NCBI GenBank assembly: GCA_003439945.1
Contig: QVRM01007011.1
Location: 25,097-89,096 of the forward strand
From: Dermanyssus gallinae
Lineage: Eukaryota > Arthropoda > Arachnida > Mesostigmata > Dermanyssidae
Direction: 5' to 3'
Length of the DNA: 64,000 nucleotides
A program made the translations under genes and the position numbers. Numbering within the stretch: position 1 is the stretch's first letter; each line of letters begins with the position of its first letter. Below, in pieces: positions 22,386 to 47,949 of the stretch. The notes under the pieces are model-generated. The model saw only the letters and a list, made by a program, of their open reading frames with translations, did not search any database and was not told the origin of the DNA.

Positions 22386-24002
22386 GGCGTGGTGATCTGT
22401 CGTGTGTTTCGTTCGTCTCTCTCTCTATCGCTCTTCGTGTGAAGGTGTGAGAGTGTCTCTGTGCATCTGTACCCGAGTGAGGGTCTCTGTGCCAGTGTGT
22501 GTGTGTGTGTGTCTATGAGTCTATATGAGTGAGAGAAAGTGCGCCAGCGAGTAAGCGCAGCATATGTCTCTAAGCTCGACGATTCGTACGTTGTTCGTTG
22601 TTGATCGCCCGGACATCCCGGGCGCTGCTGTTGTCTTGTTACTGCTGCTCGGTGAAGTGGTTTGTCGGCATTCACCCCCATCTGTAGCATCGTCATCACC
22701 GCCATCACCGCCATCGTCATAATCTTCACCCCACCTGCATTCCCCTACGTCTTCAGCGACTTCATCATCATCACCACCCTACCTGCATCATCACCATTAC
22801 AATCATCATCAGTTTCTTCACCCATCTGTACCATCAGCTGCTTCCTCATCGTGCAAGTGTGTTCTTGTACGTGGTGGTGGTCCTCGTCGCGATTGTTGCT
22901 GAGTAAGTATTGTATTCATATGCGTGTATAGTGTGGTGGTGATGTATGCTGGTGGCGTTGTTGTTGTTATGTTTGTTTCTATTGTTACTCTTGTTGTTTT
23001 GATTGTTATTATCATTGTTGTTGTTGGTGGTGGTGGAGGTGATGTTGCTGCTACTGCTAATGATTACGACTCGACAAGGAGCGTCGCCATCGAGGAGCAT
23101 ACAGAATCTAGTTCCGTAGAGGGTTGAGTCAAGACGACGTAAATGCCAGCCACAACCGGCACCGTGTTCGTCTCGACGTAATAATAATAATGGGTGCCCT
23201 GTAAACCAGTTCAGTGCAGTCTAGTTGACCGAGTCCACTCCTCAGTCCAGCCACGCTGAGCGTGCAACCGTGCGTATCAATGTGCACGCCGCTCTCACGT
23301 CTGCAGGTTCAGGAATCGTATGTGATTCCTAACGAGCCGTATCCTGAACGAGCTATTTAGATTTTCTCGAGCAGATGTTTGGCTTGTTGTTAGCGATACT
23401 AGAGCAACGACCGGCACAAACCATTTTGGCCAATGTCTCTCATCATGTTACCACCTTTGTCTGCCCGCCAGGCGGCAGCGTTTTGCTTGTGTTTTTTGTT
23501 ATCTTGTTGTTGTTGTTGAACTCGTTCAGTTTGTGCTCTTTTTTTTTGTTTTGCCGTGGTTTGCATCGCTCGAGTGCCACCAACTCGATCAATAAGATAC
23601 AACAACCTGTATCTGGTGTCGTAAGCACACCTGGCTTGCCTTGTATCTACTTCTTTATTTGACAATTTGCCCTCTTTAGCTAAGAGCCTTGATTTATTTC
23701 TGAACAATAAAAGCAGTAATAATAATATTCCGATTCTTGTCATTTTTGCCGCATGAAGGTGCCACAATACAATTACCTCAAAGGTGTCGTCTTTTTTATG
23801 CACAAAAGTATAAAGTCTGACTACAGGCTGACTGTAGCTTTTTGAGATGTCTGATTGATGCGCCATACGTACAGGCGATATAGAAAATATTGTGATGATT
23901 TATTAATCATTTACAATATGTTTGCACACTCGGCAGTGCTTGCCTTAATAAAAATCGTGGTAAAAGGGTGTCACGTGAAGTTCGTGAAGTTAAGATCTAG
24001 CT

Positions 24003-24005
24003 ATA

Positions 24006-24042
<37 letters not shown>
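24003..24042. repeat. (TA)n microsatellite
   Basis: About 40 bp of TA. Confidence 0.95.
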
Positions 24043-24044
<2 letters not shown>

Positions 24045-24697
24045 CCAGCCTAGGCTGGCTTAGTAACGTTAACGACGTGGCGGAGCTACACACCGTTCAT
24101 AGGGATCTAAAAATCAAAAAACGAATGCTACCTCTTCCTGAGGCGAGCTTCTTAGCATACGAGGTAATTCGTTTACACTATTGCGTACGGTGCGCCCTTA
24201 CACTCAGACTTAGCTTAGCCTACGTAGAGCAGCAACAAAATCTGATTGTGTATAGGCATATCATAACGCGTTCCCCGTGACTGCGGTGCGAGCAAATGAC
24301 GACTTTGTTATGTAGACTTGCATTATTAATAGTATTATTGCTAGTGCCACCATAGCGTATATTTGTTATGTATCTTGTTGGTCGTGGCCAACAGGCCATA
24401 GAAGTATGCTTCTCGGCCATGATTATTTGCTACTTGTGGTTGCTAGAAAAATGCCGCAGAACTACGTATGGTTATGGCCAAGTACACAAACGGGCACTAT
24501 GTAGCTGGTACGTAGACCGGTACGGATATCGATATTTGTTGTTGTTGTTGTTGTTGTTATTACGGTTGTTGTTCATAGCACTCTTGCTTTGTGCTTGATT
24601 AATAATTGCTTTATTTAGCGCTAGTAACTTGTTGGTGATTTGTTGCGACGGGCTAACGGTGCGCTGCTGATATTTGACGTCTTAGGAGGAGCATAAA

Positions 24698-38054
<13,357 letters not shown>

Positions 38055-39025
38055 GGAGAATTTCGGAGAAGCCTCGAGGATTGATTGCACAATTTGCTAT
38101 ATTGAGCAATTGAGGTGTATTTTCCAGATGTCCTACTGACACTGTAGAAACCTACAGGGAAGATTTCTGAGAGAATATATTTACGCTGGGAGCTTTTCTA
38201 AAGCAAGAACATTTTTCCAAGTAATGGGAGAACACTAATACTTATTCCAGTAAAGTGAGATAACAATTAGAACACAACAAAATATTATCCGGACTCAAAA
38301 AACGGAGGCATTGAGTCATAATTAGAAATGGGGCAATTCAACGACAATTCTAGCAGTAGAAACCGCGTCAGACATTTAGTCACGTAGAGTATTGTTCAAT
38401 TGTGGGTTCGTAAAATGAATTTGCCGTTTTTTCCGAGTGTGCGCTAAATCTAAAATTTTCTTGCAAATCAGGTTATTTTTACAGAAAGCACCCATAGAAA
38501 TATGGGTGCTTGCGGATATTGGAAGTTATTTAGGTGTACAGAAGACCGAAAAACTGTGGTGTCATCATCTCATCATTTATGAGGAAGTTACAATGTCGTA
38601 AAATTGTTCATAATTATCGCATGTTTGACTTCATTTTTTCACTGACATCACATGAGGTTCATGATTCGTCTAAATGATGTGCCATAATCCCTCACCGACG
38701 TTACGAATGGCCGGCTAGTGTCGGGGCGTAACGTAATCCCACGAGCAATTTAGCTCGACCGATTTAGTCTCAGTATTGAGCGTGAAGACGTCTACGGTGT
38801 GGTGAATGAGCGAAGTCGATGATTTTCGTCGATGAATTACTTTGCTCTTTGTGGCCGAATAGGATGTAAATGCTATCCCCTTTGAGGTGACAACCGCAAC
38901 CTCGAAGGTGCATTTGTCGTCAGGGCCCCCCCACGCAAGCAGGTGGCGGGGCTGATTATCTAAAGTCGTAGGTAGGAAACGCGCAAGCGTTGAGATTCTG
39001 AAAAAGTATTGTAGGTACACGACGC

Positions 39026-39073
<48 letters not shown>

Positions 39074-39585
39074 TTGGGCATAGTTACCATTTTAGTTAAA
39101 CGCAAGTAAGTGGCTAATGGTACGTTGTGTATTATAGCGACAGACGAGCTTCGATTGTATGATTTGCATAACGAATGGAGGGATTATTCAGCGCATACTC
39201 AAGTCATTCCGGTGACGAATACAGGCTGCCTGACTCCCGCGAACAGACCAAGCATTCAGTCCCCGGGCATGCCTCTCATTGTCAATGCTTTGTTCGTAAC
39301 TCTGGTTCAATTCTTCGGGAGTAAAACTGCGTAAACATAATCGGCGATTATTATCGTAATCATTTGTTATCTGGTATATTCAGTATGCCTAGGCGTACGC
39401 TCGAATATGTTACCGCGTCATGTGTAAACGTACAAACCGGCAGATAAACGACTATGGCCGATTTTCTTTCCTGGTTTATACATTATGTAAACAAATATCT
39501 AGACAACCGGAATTTAGTCTGCACAGTGAATGCCGGCGACAGTAAATTAGTAGGCGCTTTATATGCAATTTGGAGCAGTACTTAG

Positions 39586-39625
<40 letters not shown>

Positions 39626-40420
39626 ACGCAGCTGTTTATATACGATAGAAGACCAGCTGCTGTCGAGAGTAGCCTCGAAGGGCAAGGGGACAAACGTAAT
39701 ATTGGACTATGTATGTAAGAATAACAATGTGTATGTGTATACAGACAGATACATACATGAGGTAACAATTTACAATGGCTTGTGCTTGAATAGCCGTTAA
39801 TTCAGACAGTGAGTGGGTCAATGGTATGGGCAAAGTATTGCATAAGAAAGTCATATATATGTCAATGGATGCTGCGAATTTTATATCGGGCTAAAATATG
39901 GATTTGTGCCACTAAACACAGAGCCGAAGACAAGAGTAAGCGAAGAAAATTTCGAATATGCGACAGGGCATTCTCAGGGTGGGAGGAGGGAAGACGTCCT
40001 TCTCGGAGGGCCATTTGCCTTGCAGTCAATGGTCTACTCCAAAAGATTTTCGCATCACGTGCACTTGACTATGATAATGCGTTAGGTATTGATTGGTCAT
40101 TACTTGATTATCGTCTATTTCATGTATCATAGATGTGTACAGTAATAAACATGTACATCTGACACAAATATTCTAGTATTTTCTTTTTGTCGCCAGTGTG
40201 AATGTGTTATGTGTATATGTTTAGTTGTTTCAGATACATCCGATGCTATATAAATAAAACGCTAGCAACATTGCACATGGGGAAGATATTTGTCCTTGAC
40301 TATTATTAGTATTGCTTTTTACGATGGCAGTCCCATGCACGTTAAATCTTGGCTGAGGTCAGAACAGAAAGTACTTTTTATTGCTGTTTACAATTGTGAT
40401 GTTTGGACGTGTATTTAAAA
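38055..40420. other. HMG20 3' flank, no gene recognised
   Basis: No supported gene. (TA)n runs lie at about 39029-39072 and 39587-39622. No AATAAA was noticed in the first few hundred bases after the HMG20 stop. Confidence 0.4.
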
Positions 40421-40427
40421 GTGGTCA

Positions 40428-41755
40428 CCAATGATAGAGACAGCGTTGTCCCTGCAGACGGCCAGTGATGGTAATTGCCTTAAATATTCTTCCTCGTGCC
40501 TGTCACATACATGTTACAGCTTCCAGTCTTCTCGCCAGAGTAAGTTGTGCTATGCCCCAGCTTTTAGGCTCGACTTTCAAGTTTATGTCATTTTGGTTTT
40601 AAGGCAAATGTCAGCTTCGCCCTCCTAAGCGTTCATTGAAAGATGTCATTTAGTTCCGCATACCTCTAATATCGGCCGGAGCAGAGTCTTGGGAAGCTTT
40701 GCGGGTGAAGGCCATCTGCGTAAACCTCAGCTTCACACAAGCGAAGGTTCCTTCGAGTAGCACCAATGCGGAGGGTGAGTATGGTGTTTAACTTTGGGAA
40801 TGGCAGGGCTCTACCTGGATTTCTATTTCTATATTTCTACGAAATTGTTCTAGCCCTCGGACAAGACTTCCCAGTACCTCACCAATGCGAGGCTCTTCAG
40901 GAGTGGCAGCTCACACTTGGCGATTCAGTCCCAGAAGAGGGAGATGCGGGAAAGCAATCAGTGTGGAAAAAATTCCTGGCGCAAGCCAAGTCCCGCCTCG
41001 AAGGCTCTCTGGCCGCAAACCTGATTAACTCGATTCGTTTCGCCCACACATCTAAGCCGTAGGGCAATCTTTGGTTGAACGTCTGTCCGGATGAGAACCT
41101 GGGCACCTCACTGAAAAAAAATCCGGACTTTGGAACCGCAAGCAGCCTTTGCCGGGGCTTTAATGTTTTCGCTGCTTATCCATGTTCTTGTGGCACGAAT
41201 ATGGCTGATGCGAAAGGTCACCATAAGCTGAACTGCAGAAAGGCGGCACCCAAAGAGCAGGCACGCCACAACGCCGTAAATTATGTCTTTGAAAAGTTTT
41301 TAGAGAGGCGATCTTTGCCGTGCGTGTCGAGCCGACACATCTATGCAAAGGAAGAAAATATAAGACAAGACGGTATTACTCTGACCCCCTGAGCCATGGG
41401 GAAATTGCTGATCTGGGACGTGTCGATTCGGAACATTTATGCGGCGAGCTATAGGGCAATATACCGCACGATAGGCGGCGTTGCATTCAAAGCGCAGAGG
41501 TAAAAGCCTCTTTTCACTGTATGAGCGTGTAAGCCAGGTTCATCCTGCTCTGTTCACTTTCTGTCAATTCATGGCGCCTATGATAGAAGCTACTCTCCCT
41601 CTACAAACGGCCAAAGACATCATCTGTCTTAAAAACATGGCCTCGCGTCGATCGCCCGTAACGTCTTCTATACGATTTCCGATATGGGCGAGTGTCTCCT
41701 ATGTAGTGGGTACAAAGTGGTAGCTACTTGATAGCTCGAGATACTTTATTCGTTC

Positions 41756-41828
<73 letters not shown>

Positions 41829-41829
41829 T
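40428..41829 (+). mobile_element. retroelement tail fragment B (CCHC knuckle, endonuclease-like block, (ATT)n tail)
   Basis: From 40766 one frame runs to 41392 with a single internal TAG (41060-41062). Visible blocks: LAANLINSIRFAH; a zinc knuckle CSCGTNMADAKGHHKLNC; ARHNAVN; RQDGITLTP, then past a stop LLIWDVS. CxC...HxxxxC + RHN + (R)PDG + WDxT resembles the zinc knuckle and PD-(D/E)XK restriction-like endonuclease at the C terminus of R2/R4/NeSL-type non-LTR retrotransposons (comparison from memory). A second decayed frame (41481-41723) and a (ATT)n tail of about 24 units (41757-41828) close the copy. A related tail piece (MIETALSLQTA at 40428 vs MIEATLPLQTA at 41580) lies upstream, so two copies appear to be tandem. 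Confidence 0.65.
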
Positions 41830-41939
41830 TAATAATATCTAATTTGATTCGCTTTGTTTTTACTTGATCTAATATGTATTTTTATTTAGAATTGTGTTTA
41901 TATGCTTAACTATACTAAAACAGGACAGTCGATATCTAA

Positions 41940-41946
41940 TATATAA

Positions 41947-41991
<45 letters not shown>
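41940..41991. repeat. (TA)n microsatellite
   Basis: TA run in which the foldback element at 41992 is inserted. Confidence 0.93.
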
Positions 41992-41994
<3 letters not shown>

Positions 41995-43067
41995 GGTGTT
42001 CCTATTTGTGTGTCCAAAACGCTAGGGTATGGTCAAACTCGGTGAGAAAATCATTTTTGCCAATGGGTGGAAGCCGGGAAAACGTTTTGTTTAGGAGTGA
42101 GGATGAAATTTATAAAAGCAGTTATTCTGCCTTTTTTCTCCTACATAGTTGTGCAAATCTACGTTTGCGGGAGAACCAGTCAACGCACAAAGGAACAAAG
42201 TTTGGCGGAAAATTCTGCACAATAAAGTATACATTACTAGCTTGCGTAGCAAAAACCGAATAGCCAGATTAAGGAAAGTCATAAAAAGTCGAAATGTTAC
42301 GTTAACGCTTTTTTGTGCAACATCGTAATTTTTCCCATTACGACCAAAAATGCACGTCCCAAAGACTACTCTCAGGCAATAGCAGATTTAATGCCCACTA
42401 CATTCGTGCCAAAGTGATGGTGCTGCGTTACGTATTTGCCAAGTGACTAAGCTTTTTCGACAGTCATAGTTGTTATGCTTCACGTTGAAGTTTCGTTCAG
42501 AACCGTAGCATTTTGCCAAGACGTTTCCGCCCCCTCTTTCCATTAGAAAAAATTATTCTTTTGCTGAGTTCTACCAAACCTCAAAATACGTACCTAACTT
42601 TCTCATACACCCTATGCAAGTATGCGTGCCTTCGCTTTCGATATGACTGTCGAAAAAGCTTAGTTACTTGGCAACTACGTAACGCAGCACCATCACTTTG
42701 GTACGAAAGTAGTGGGCATTAAATTTGCTATTGCCTGAGAGTAGTCTTTTGAACGTACATTTTCGGTCGTAATGGAAAAAATTTCCTTAATCTGGCTATT
42801 CGCTTTTTGCTGCGCAAGCTAGTAATGTGTACTTTATTGTGCAGAATTTTCCAAACACGCCGGTATGATCGGTTCCTTTGTGCGTTGACTGGTTCTCCCG
42901 CAAACGTAGATTTTGCACAACTATGTAGGAGAAAAAAGACAGAATAACTGCTTTTATAAATTTCATCCTCACTCTTAAACAAAACGTTTTCCCGGCTTCC
43001 ACCCATTAGCAAAAATGATTTTCTCACCGAACCCTAGCGTTTTGGACACACAAATAGGAACACCCTG
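41992..43067. mobile_element. foldback element, 1.08 kb, family 2
   Basis: Very long inverted arms: 41992-42468 pairs with 42642-43067, with a few indels, and the spacer is about 170 bp. The outer ends are CAGGGTGTTCCTATTTGTGT and its complement. A TA duplication flanks both sides (41990-41991 and 43068-43069). Arm blocks such as GTGTCCAAAACGCTAGGGT and GGTGCTGCGTTACGTA are present in both. There is no transposase, so it is non-autonomous; the TA site suggests Tc1/mariner-type mobilisation, by inference. Confidence 0.88.
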
Positions 43068-43069
43068 TA

Positions 43070-43477
43070 TATATAGCTTCAAAAACGGGTTTGTGTGCAC
43101 ATAAGTATCTCAAATGCTAACCATTTATACTAGACATTTAATGTACGCGTATGTTTAAATATTAAGCGGATAAACTATTTTACGATTGTCCGTATAAATG
43201 CCGGCAAATATTGTCTAATTTAGTTAGGAAATGTATGTATATGTCGTCCTATCGACATATAGATGATACGTTACTTCCCAGTGTATAGCAGACACATTCA
43301 GGAAAAGCGTTGATATCGTGGTAAATTATATATATTTATATATAATATTTTATATATATTTATATATATAATAATTTTCAGCATAATTAATCGTGAATAA
43401 ATAAATATTAGTCATCGTACTGGTATGACTTTGTAGTATTACTATTCCATTTGTAGCGTCATCAATACAACTACAAC
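43070..43477. other. no gene recognised
   Basis: AT-rich, with TATATATTTATATATA-type sequence at 43325-43375. Confidence 0.5.
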
Positions 43478-43589
43478 ATCAACAATGATAATATTTGTCG
43501 CTGTCGTCATCATCAACAATGATAATATTTGTCGCTGTCGTCATCATCAACAATGATAATATTTGTCGCTGTCGTCATCATCAACAATG
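43478..43589 (+). repeat. 34-bp minisatellite, three units plus a partial
   Basis: The unit beginning ATCAACAATGATAATATTTG repeats at 43478, 43512 and 43546, with a partial copy at 43580. The units are identical. Confidence 0.95.
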
Positions 43590-43954
43590 CTATCATGATC
43601 AGCAGCATACACAATCATCAGCATCATAAGCATTATTATAATAAAGCGTATTTTTATTTAGATTTATTACAAACCAAGTCTGCAGGTCTCAAAAACGATC
43701 GCTTCGAAAAAGAATGCGTGCCGCATCGAGGTCGAATCCTTTAGCTTGACATATAAAAACGAACGGCTATGAAAGCGTACGTTGAGACGTATTAATGATT
43801 TTTTCCTTATTTTCCTTGTAAGATGTATATGAATACACATTTGATTTGTTGGCGCGTTTCGCTTTGCATTAAAAGGTAGAAAGGAGTTGGCGTGCTTGGG
43901 TTTTGTTGACGTTGTTACTGTTGTTCCTGCTGCTGCTGATGCTGATGTCGCGAG

Positions 43955-43960
43955 TTTATT
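43955..43960 (-). terminator. poly(A) signal of the mucin-like gene
   Basis: TTTATT on the + strand (AATAAA on the - strand), about 80 nt after the - strand stop at 44037. Confidence 0.5.
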
Positions 43961-44036
43961 ATGAAGTGATGATGGCGATATTGCTGCCTTTAGCTACTGC
44001 GCGTTCTATCTTCGTCTGTCCGCTGGTTCGACCGAT

Positions 44037-44108
44037 TTAGCTCGCAGGAGCTTTATGGTGACGACGGGTCTTTGGCGACGTGGCAACCTTTGGAACGTCA
44101 TCACTGAT
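44037..44108 (-). CDS. mucin-like gene, last coding exon
   Basis: 24 codons including TAA. The reading frame, the acceptor (CAATTTCACAG) and a following AATAAA all agree. Confidence 0.6.
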   Translation of the reverse strand: MSDDVPKVATSPKTRRHHKAPAS

Positions 44109-45224
44109 CTGTGAAATTGACGCAGACGTGTTGGGTTAGCACCGCTTAGTTTTATTTACGAACATATATTTATGTCGGTTATGTGGGCTATTTCCGTTTT
44201 TTTGGAAAGTCTTCGAAGTGTTCAAATCGGCGAAAAATTATCATTATGAAAAGAAGGTGCCCTCTAAATGATTCATCTCTTGTGTTTTACGTGCAAGGTG
44301 GTTGCAGTCGTTAACTAGATAGATAGATAGATAGAGAGCGAGATCTCATGTCAGACGACCATGTTAAAGACGACCTAATGAGTTTTAGCATTCGCATTAT
44401 GACTAGACCATTCCAGATATTTTTTAACCAAAGCTTTTCATTTGCGAAGTGCTAACGTTAACTTGAATTCATAAGAATTATGAGGAAACAAAACTGCTGC
44501 AGTCAGAGGCCACGGTGGCGACGGTCCTCACCTTGATGATGTGTTCGTCGAGAAGCTCCCCGAACAACACACGTGCGTCGTTGTCTCCATGTTCGGAGAT
44601 CAGGCTCCGTTCAATTAGCTCTGCCTCTGCTGCGAAGTTGTCGTCGTCGTCGTCGTCCATTTGCCGCTGAAGATCGCCTTCGGCAAGCAGCACAGCCTCG
44701 ATGGGCTCCACAAACTCAGCAGCAGCAACAGCAGCAGAAGCAGTATTACCACCAACATCATCTGCTGCCGCATCAGCAAAAGGTTCGTCCGCGAGCATAG
44801 GGTCGTCCCACGACCCACTGCCTTCGACGTCTTCATGCGTCTCCGTTGCGGGACGGTACTCAAGCACGCTGTTGTTGCTGTTGTCGCTACGGCGACTGCT
44901 TTCTGTTCGAGTGGCTTCCTGAGCCGGGCGTGCGCGTGCTTCATGCACCGACAACGTCGCATCGAGCCGCCTGCTTTCGCGTGCACCGTCAGAGGTCGCT
45001 GTTTGTTTAGCGTCCAAGTAGTTGTTGTTGTCGTCCAAGTTTCTGCTTGCGTGTTCTTGTTGCTGGCGGCTTGCTGCCAACTCCCTCTGCCGGGTTCGCT
45101 CCTGCATGCGTCTGATCGCTTCGGCGAGCTGCATTTCGATAGACATCTCCTCGCCGTAGACCGGTCGGCGGGTTGTTGTTGTTGTTGGTCTTGTTGTTGT
45201 TGTTGTAGTTGTTGTTGGTCTTGC

Positions 45225-45260
<36 letters not shown>

Positions 45261-47946
45261 AGTTGTTGTTACTGTTGTTGTTGGCCTTGTTGTTGTTGCT
45301 GTTGTCATCCTTCTTATGAGAGTCGATGTTCCCATTGTCGTAGTCGGCCAATGCGTGGTCTGCAACGTGTCTTTGTGCTGGTAGCCATAGCCGTGGTTCA
45401 TTGGATTGTCGTATCGTGATGAGGCGCTGGAGCGCCAGTTCTGGCTACTCGATCCATCACTGGTAAAATCGTTGCCATGTGCTGGTGCTGCTGTTCTTTC
45501 TGCTGATGGTGGTGGTAGTGGTGCCGACAACGACGACGACGACATTTGCCCGACGTTCAGAGTACTGCCGCCATGCAATGATGCGGTAACGGTTGCCGCA
45601 TTCGTCGCCGCTTGAACTGACGTTTGCGTTCTGGCGTTGCCGCTGCCGTGATGGGTCGCTGTCGTCACGTCGTCTGGTAGTGAGAAATCAACATTGCTGA
45701 CTGGCACGGATGCAGTCCTGCTTCCTGGTTCCTGAGCTCCGCGTTCGTGCAGTGGCCGACTTTGCTTGTCGGCGCTGCCGGCTGCGGCAGCCGTCTCGAC
45801 GGCCGGCGATGGCAGCATGTACACGCGGTTACGGTAACGTGGAGCGGTTGGGATGCTTTGCGAGCGAAGCCTGGCCGAGGGACTTTGTCTCGAGCGCGGC
45901 AGGGCTACGATGCGTCGCCGTGGCACCACGTGGCGCCGCGTTGTGCTGATGAACAATGCTGGTCTAGGCGTCGTTGTGGTTGTGGTGCGCCGCAGTGTAG
46001 GGAACTTCGATTCGTCGAGGTCAAAGAGGAAGCGCTCGAGCTCATTGTGTCCTTGTCGTTGTCGGCTACCGTCAGCCGGACGGTGCTTCAGAGATTCATC
46101 TCGATTTGTCTCATGCACATATCTCCAGTCCTGCTCCTCGACGCCGGCCACGCGAACAAGTGGGCCGATGTCGCCTGCTAACGACACGGAAGGGCGTCTC
46201 GTCTCGGAGAAGACCTGATAGGCAGATCCTTGTCGCTGTCCAGATGGCTGACGCAGCCTTTGCACTCTTTGCTCGACGGACATTTTCCACTTCTGAAATT
46301 CATCATCATTATCATCCTCACCGTCATCATCGCTGTACGGCTTATGCGGCGAACGCGGAGAGCCAGCACCATGATAGGGTCTTTCCGTTGGTACTGCCGC
46401 TGCTGCTGCTGCTGCAGTAGTGGTGACCAGTCCTGCTCTAGGAGGTTGAATGCTCCGATTCCAAAGCTCCTGTATAGACAGCGCTGAGCTAGAATTAGAA
46501 TACCGGGCAGCAGGCGACGGATCAGAAGAACTCCACGAAGCGATTGTTCGCGAGGAGTTTGCACCACCTGCCCTCGAGAAGGTGTTACTGGCTTTCTGCC
46601 TTCTTTCGAGCTCGTCATAGTAGTCGTACTCGTCAACACCACCAACAGACGAGCGCCTGTAGCCAATAGGAGTTGTTTTTGGCGTCGTGGCCGGCGTTGG
46701 TGTGGTGCGAACTCTCGAGGGTTCACCCCAAAGCGTTCCGAGGTGGGGGGACGACCCGAGAGGGAATCGAGAGCGCGAGGTTCCACCCGCACCCCGCGAC
46801 GCGACCGCAGCCTCATTGTTCCTCGACCGGCTACCACCGCCACTGCCGCTGCTGCTGCTCCAGTGGTGGCGAGTTGAGTTGAGTCGACCTTGCGTGGTGT
46901 CGTAGATTCGAGCTTTCGTCGTCTGCGGCACCCAGGTCGTAGTCCTGACGCGCGGTCGCAATGTAGTCGGCCACACCGTCTGTTCAGCATCGGTAGTGGG
47001 ATATCGGCGACCTCCGTCTAGCCAGTGCGAGAAACCGGAACCAGGCCGGATTGCCGTGATGCTATCGTTAGCCGTCGTATCAGCCGAACTCATCCAACTA
47101 CCACCATCAAGACCATTACTAATACTAGCACTGCTGCTGCTGCTAGTATTAGTCGCTGGCCTATAAGAACGGTATGGTATGTAGCCGTGTTCTCGCGAAA
47201 AGCTGTTGTAGAGGCGTATTCGACCTCGACCACTGCTCTGTCGTCGTTCGCCTCTGGCGACCTTATCGCCCTCACTACGGCGCTTATCGTCGTCGTCGCC
47301 GTCGTTGCCGTCGTGGTCGTCGCCACAGCAAGGATTCTGGGGACGCAGTCCCGTATGCACGATCGCTCGGCCGAAAGGAGATCGAACCTCGTGAACGGCG
47401 CGAACCGTTGGCCGAGCCTGTTGGTTGACAGTTGAGTACTGCTGTTGCCAAGACGAGGTGACGTCTGCACGAGGTCCAGATGTGGGTATATGCCTGGGCA
47501 ATGCGGTAGAGCTAGGCAAGTAAAAGTAGGATGGGGGACGTGTGGTGATTGTAGTTGTCGTCGTCGTCGACGGTGTTGTAGTTCTCTTCGCTTCGTGTGC
47601 GCTCGCCGGGACTGCGAACGGCCAAACGGGAGCTGCAGTGGCCATTCGCCACGAGGGCACGTGTGGGGCGTCAACGGGTCGATATCGGTAGCGACTAAAA
47701 GAGCCCGTCAACTCGGACGCAGCCGTCTCCCTGTCGGCGTCCGGCGTCCAGTGCCCCAGAACCCCATCACCAGAAGTGCCCGTGCTGTGGCGAATCGGAT
47801 GCTTCCTGCTCTTCCTCAGTTCTTTGTGCTCCCGGTACGTCATGCCGTGCACGTACTTCGCCTCTGAAAGTGTACGATCAGAAGAGGGCGCTGAGGGGCG
47901 TTGGTAAGCGCCCGGCTGCAACGCGGAAACGTGTCCATCGAGCCCG
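44037..47946 (-). CDS. large Ser/Thr-rich mucin-like protein, 5' end not found
   Basis: Two - strand exons are seen: 47946-44532 and 44108-44037. The big exon starts after CTGCGTTTCAG (phase 2, so an earlier exon must exist) and ends AAG|GTGAGG in phase 0. The last exon starts after AATTTCACAG and reads ISDDVPKVATSPKTRRHHKA to a TAA. Together they give about 1161 residues. Most is disordered: Ser/Thr/Arg/Pro-rich, with a poly-Thr tract interrupted by RP (45175-45310), two shorter TTTTTT tracts, and a probable helix after it (MSIEMQLAEAIRRMQERTRQ). The C-terminal part is acidic, ending FGELLDEHIIK. Thr-Pro tracts suggest heavy O-glycosylation, as in secreted mucins or matrix proteins, but no signal peptide, chitin-binding or other domain is visible. 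I do not recognise the family. Confidence 0.65.
44532..47946 (-). CDS. mucin-like gene, giant exon
   Basis: 3415 bp without a stop in one - strand frame, far longer than any competing frame. Splice acceptor at 47947-47948 and donor at 44530-44531. The frame continues open into the upstream intron only over (TA)-derived codons. Confidence 0.75.
45175..45310 (-). repeat. GTT tract coding for poly-Thr
   Basis: GTT on the + strand gives ACA/ACC Thr codons on the - strand, broken by ACC-AGG-CC-type RP units. In-frame length changes are likely. Confidence 0.9.
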
Positions 47947-47949
47947 CTG

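Larger units (their letters stand above)
16290..24680 (+). other. triplet-rich non-coding region (putative leader introns/exons)
   Basis: About 8.4 kb is dominated by CAA, CAG, GTT and CTG triplet runs, ATGA/TGAA tetranucleotides and (TA)n. Open frames of 60-207 codons occur on both strands but consist of runs of single amino acids (Leu, Val, Thr, Gln, Cys) that follow the repeat in every frame. I recognise no domain. The density suggests transcribed untranslated sequence in an arthropod gene leader, but this is inference. Confidence 0.4.

Noticed and set aside
22106..22729. 207-codon - strand frame with Thr/Val repeats
   Set aside because: It is made of CAA/TAGTAGTAA minisatellite units, with no non-repetitive conserved core.
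43478..43589. CRISPR-like array
   Set aside because: The units are direct tandem repeats without unique spacers, in a eukaryotic context.
43700..43745. GAGGTCGAATCC as a tRNA T-arm
   Set aside because: No acceptor, D or anticodon stems could be folded around it.
44661..45419. 252-codon Cys-rich + frame that looks like a cysteine-rich protein
   Set aside because: The Cys run is TGT from the GTT tract that codes poly-Thr on the - strand.
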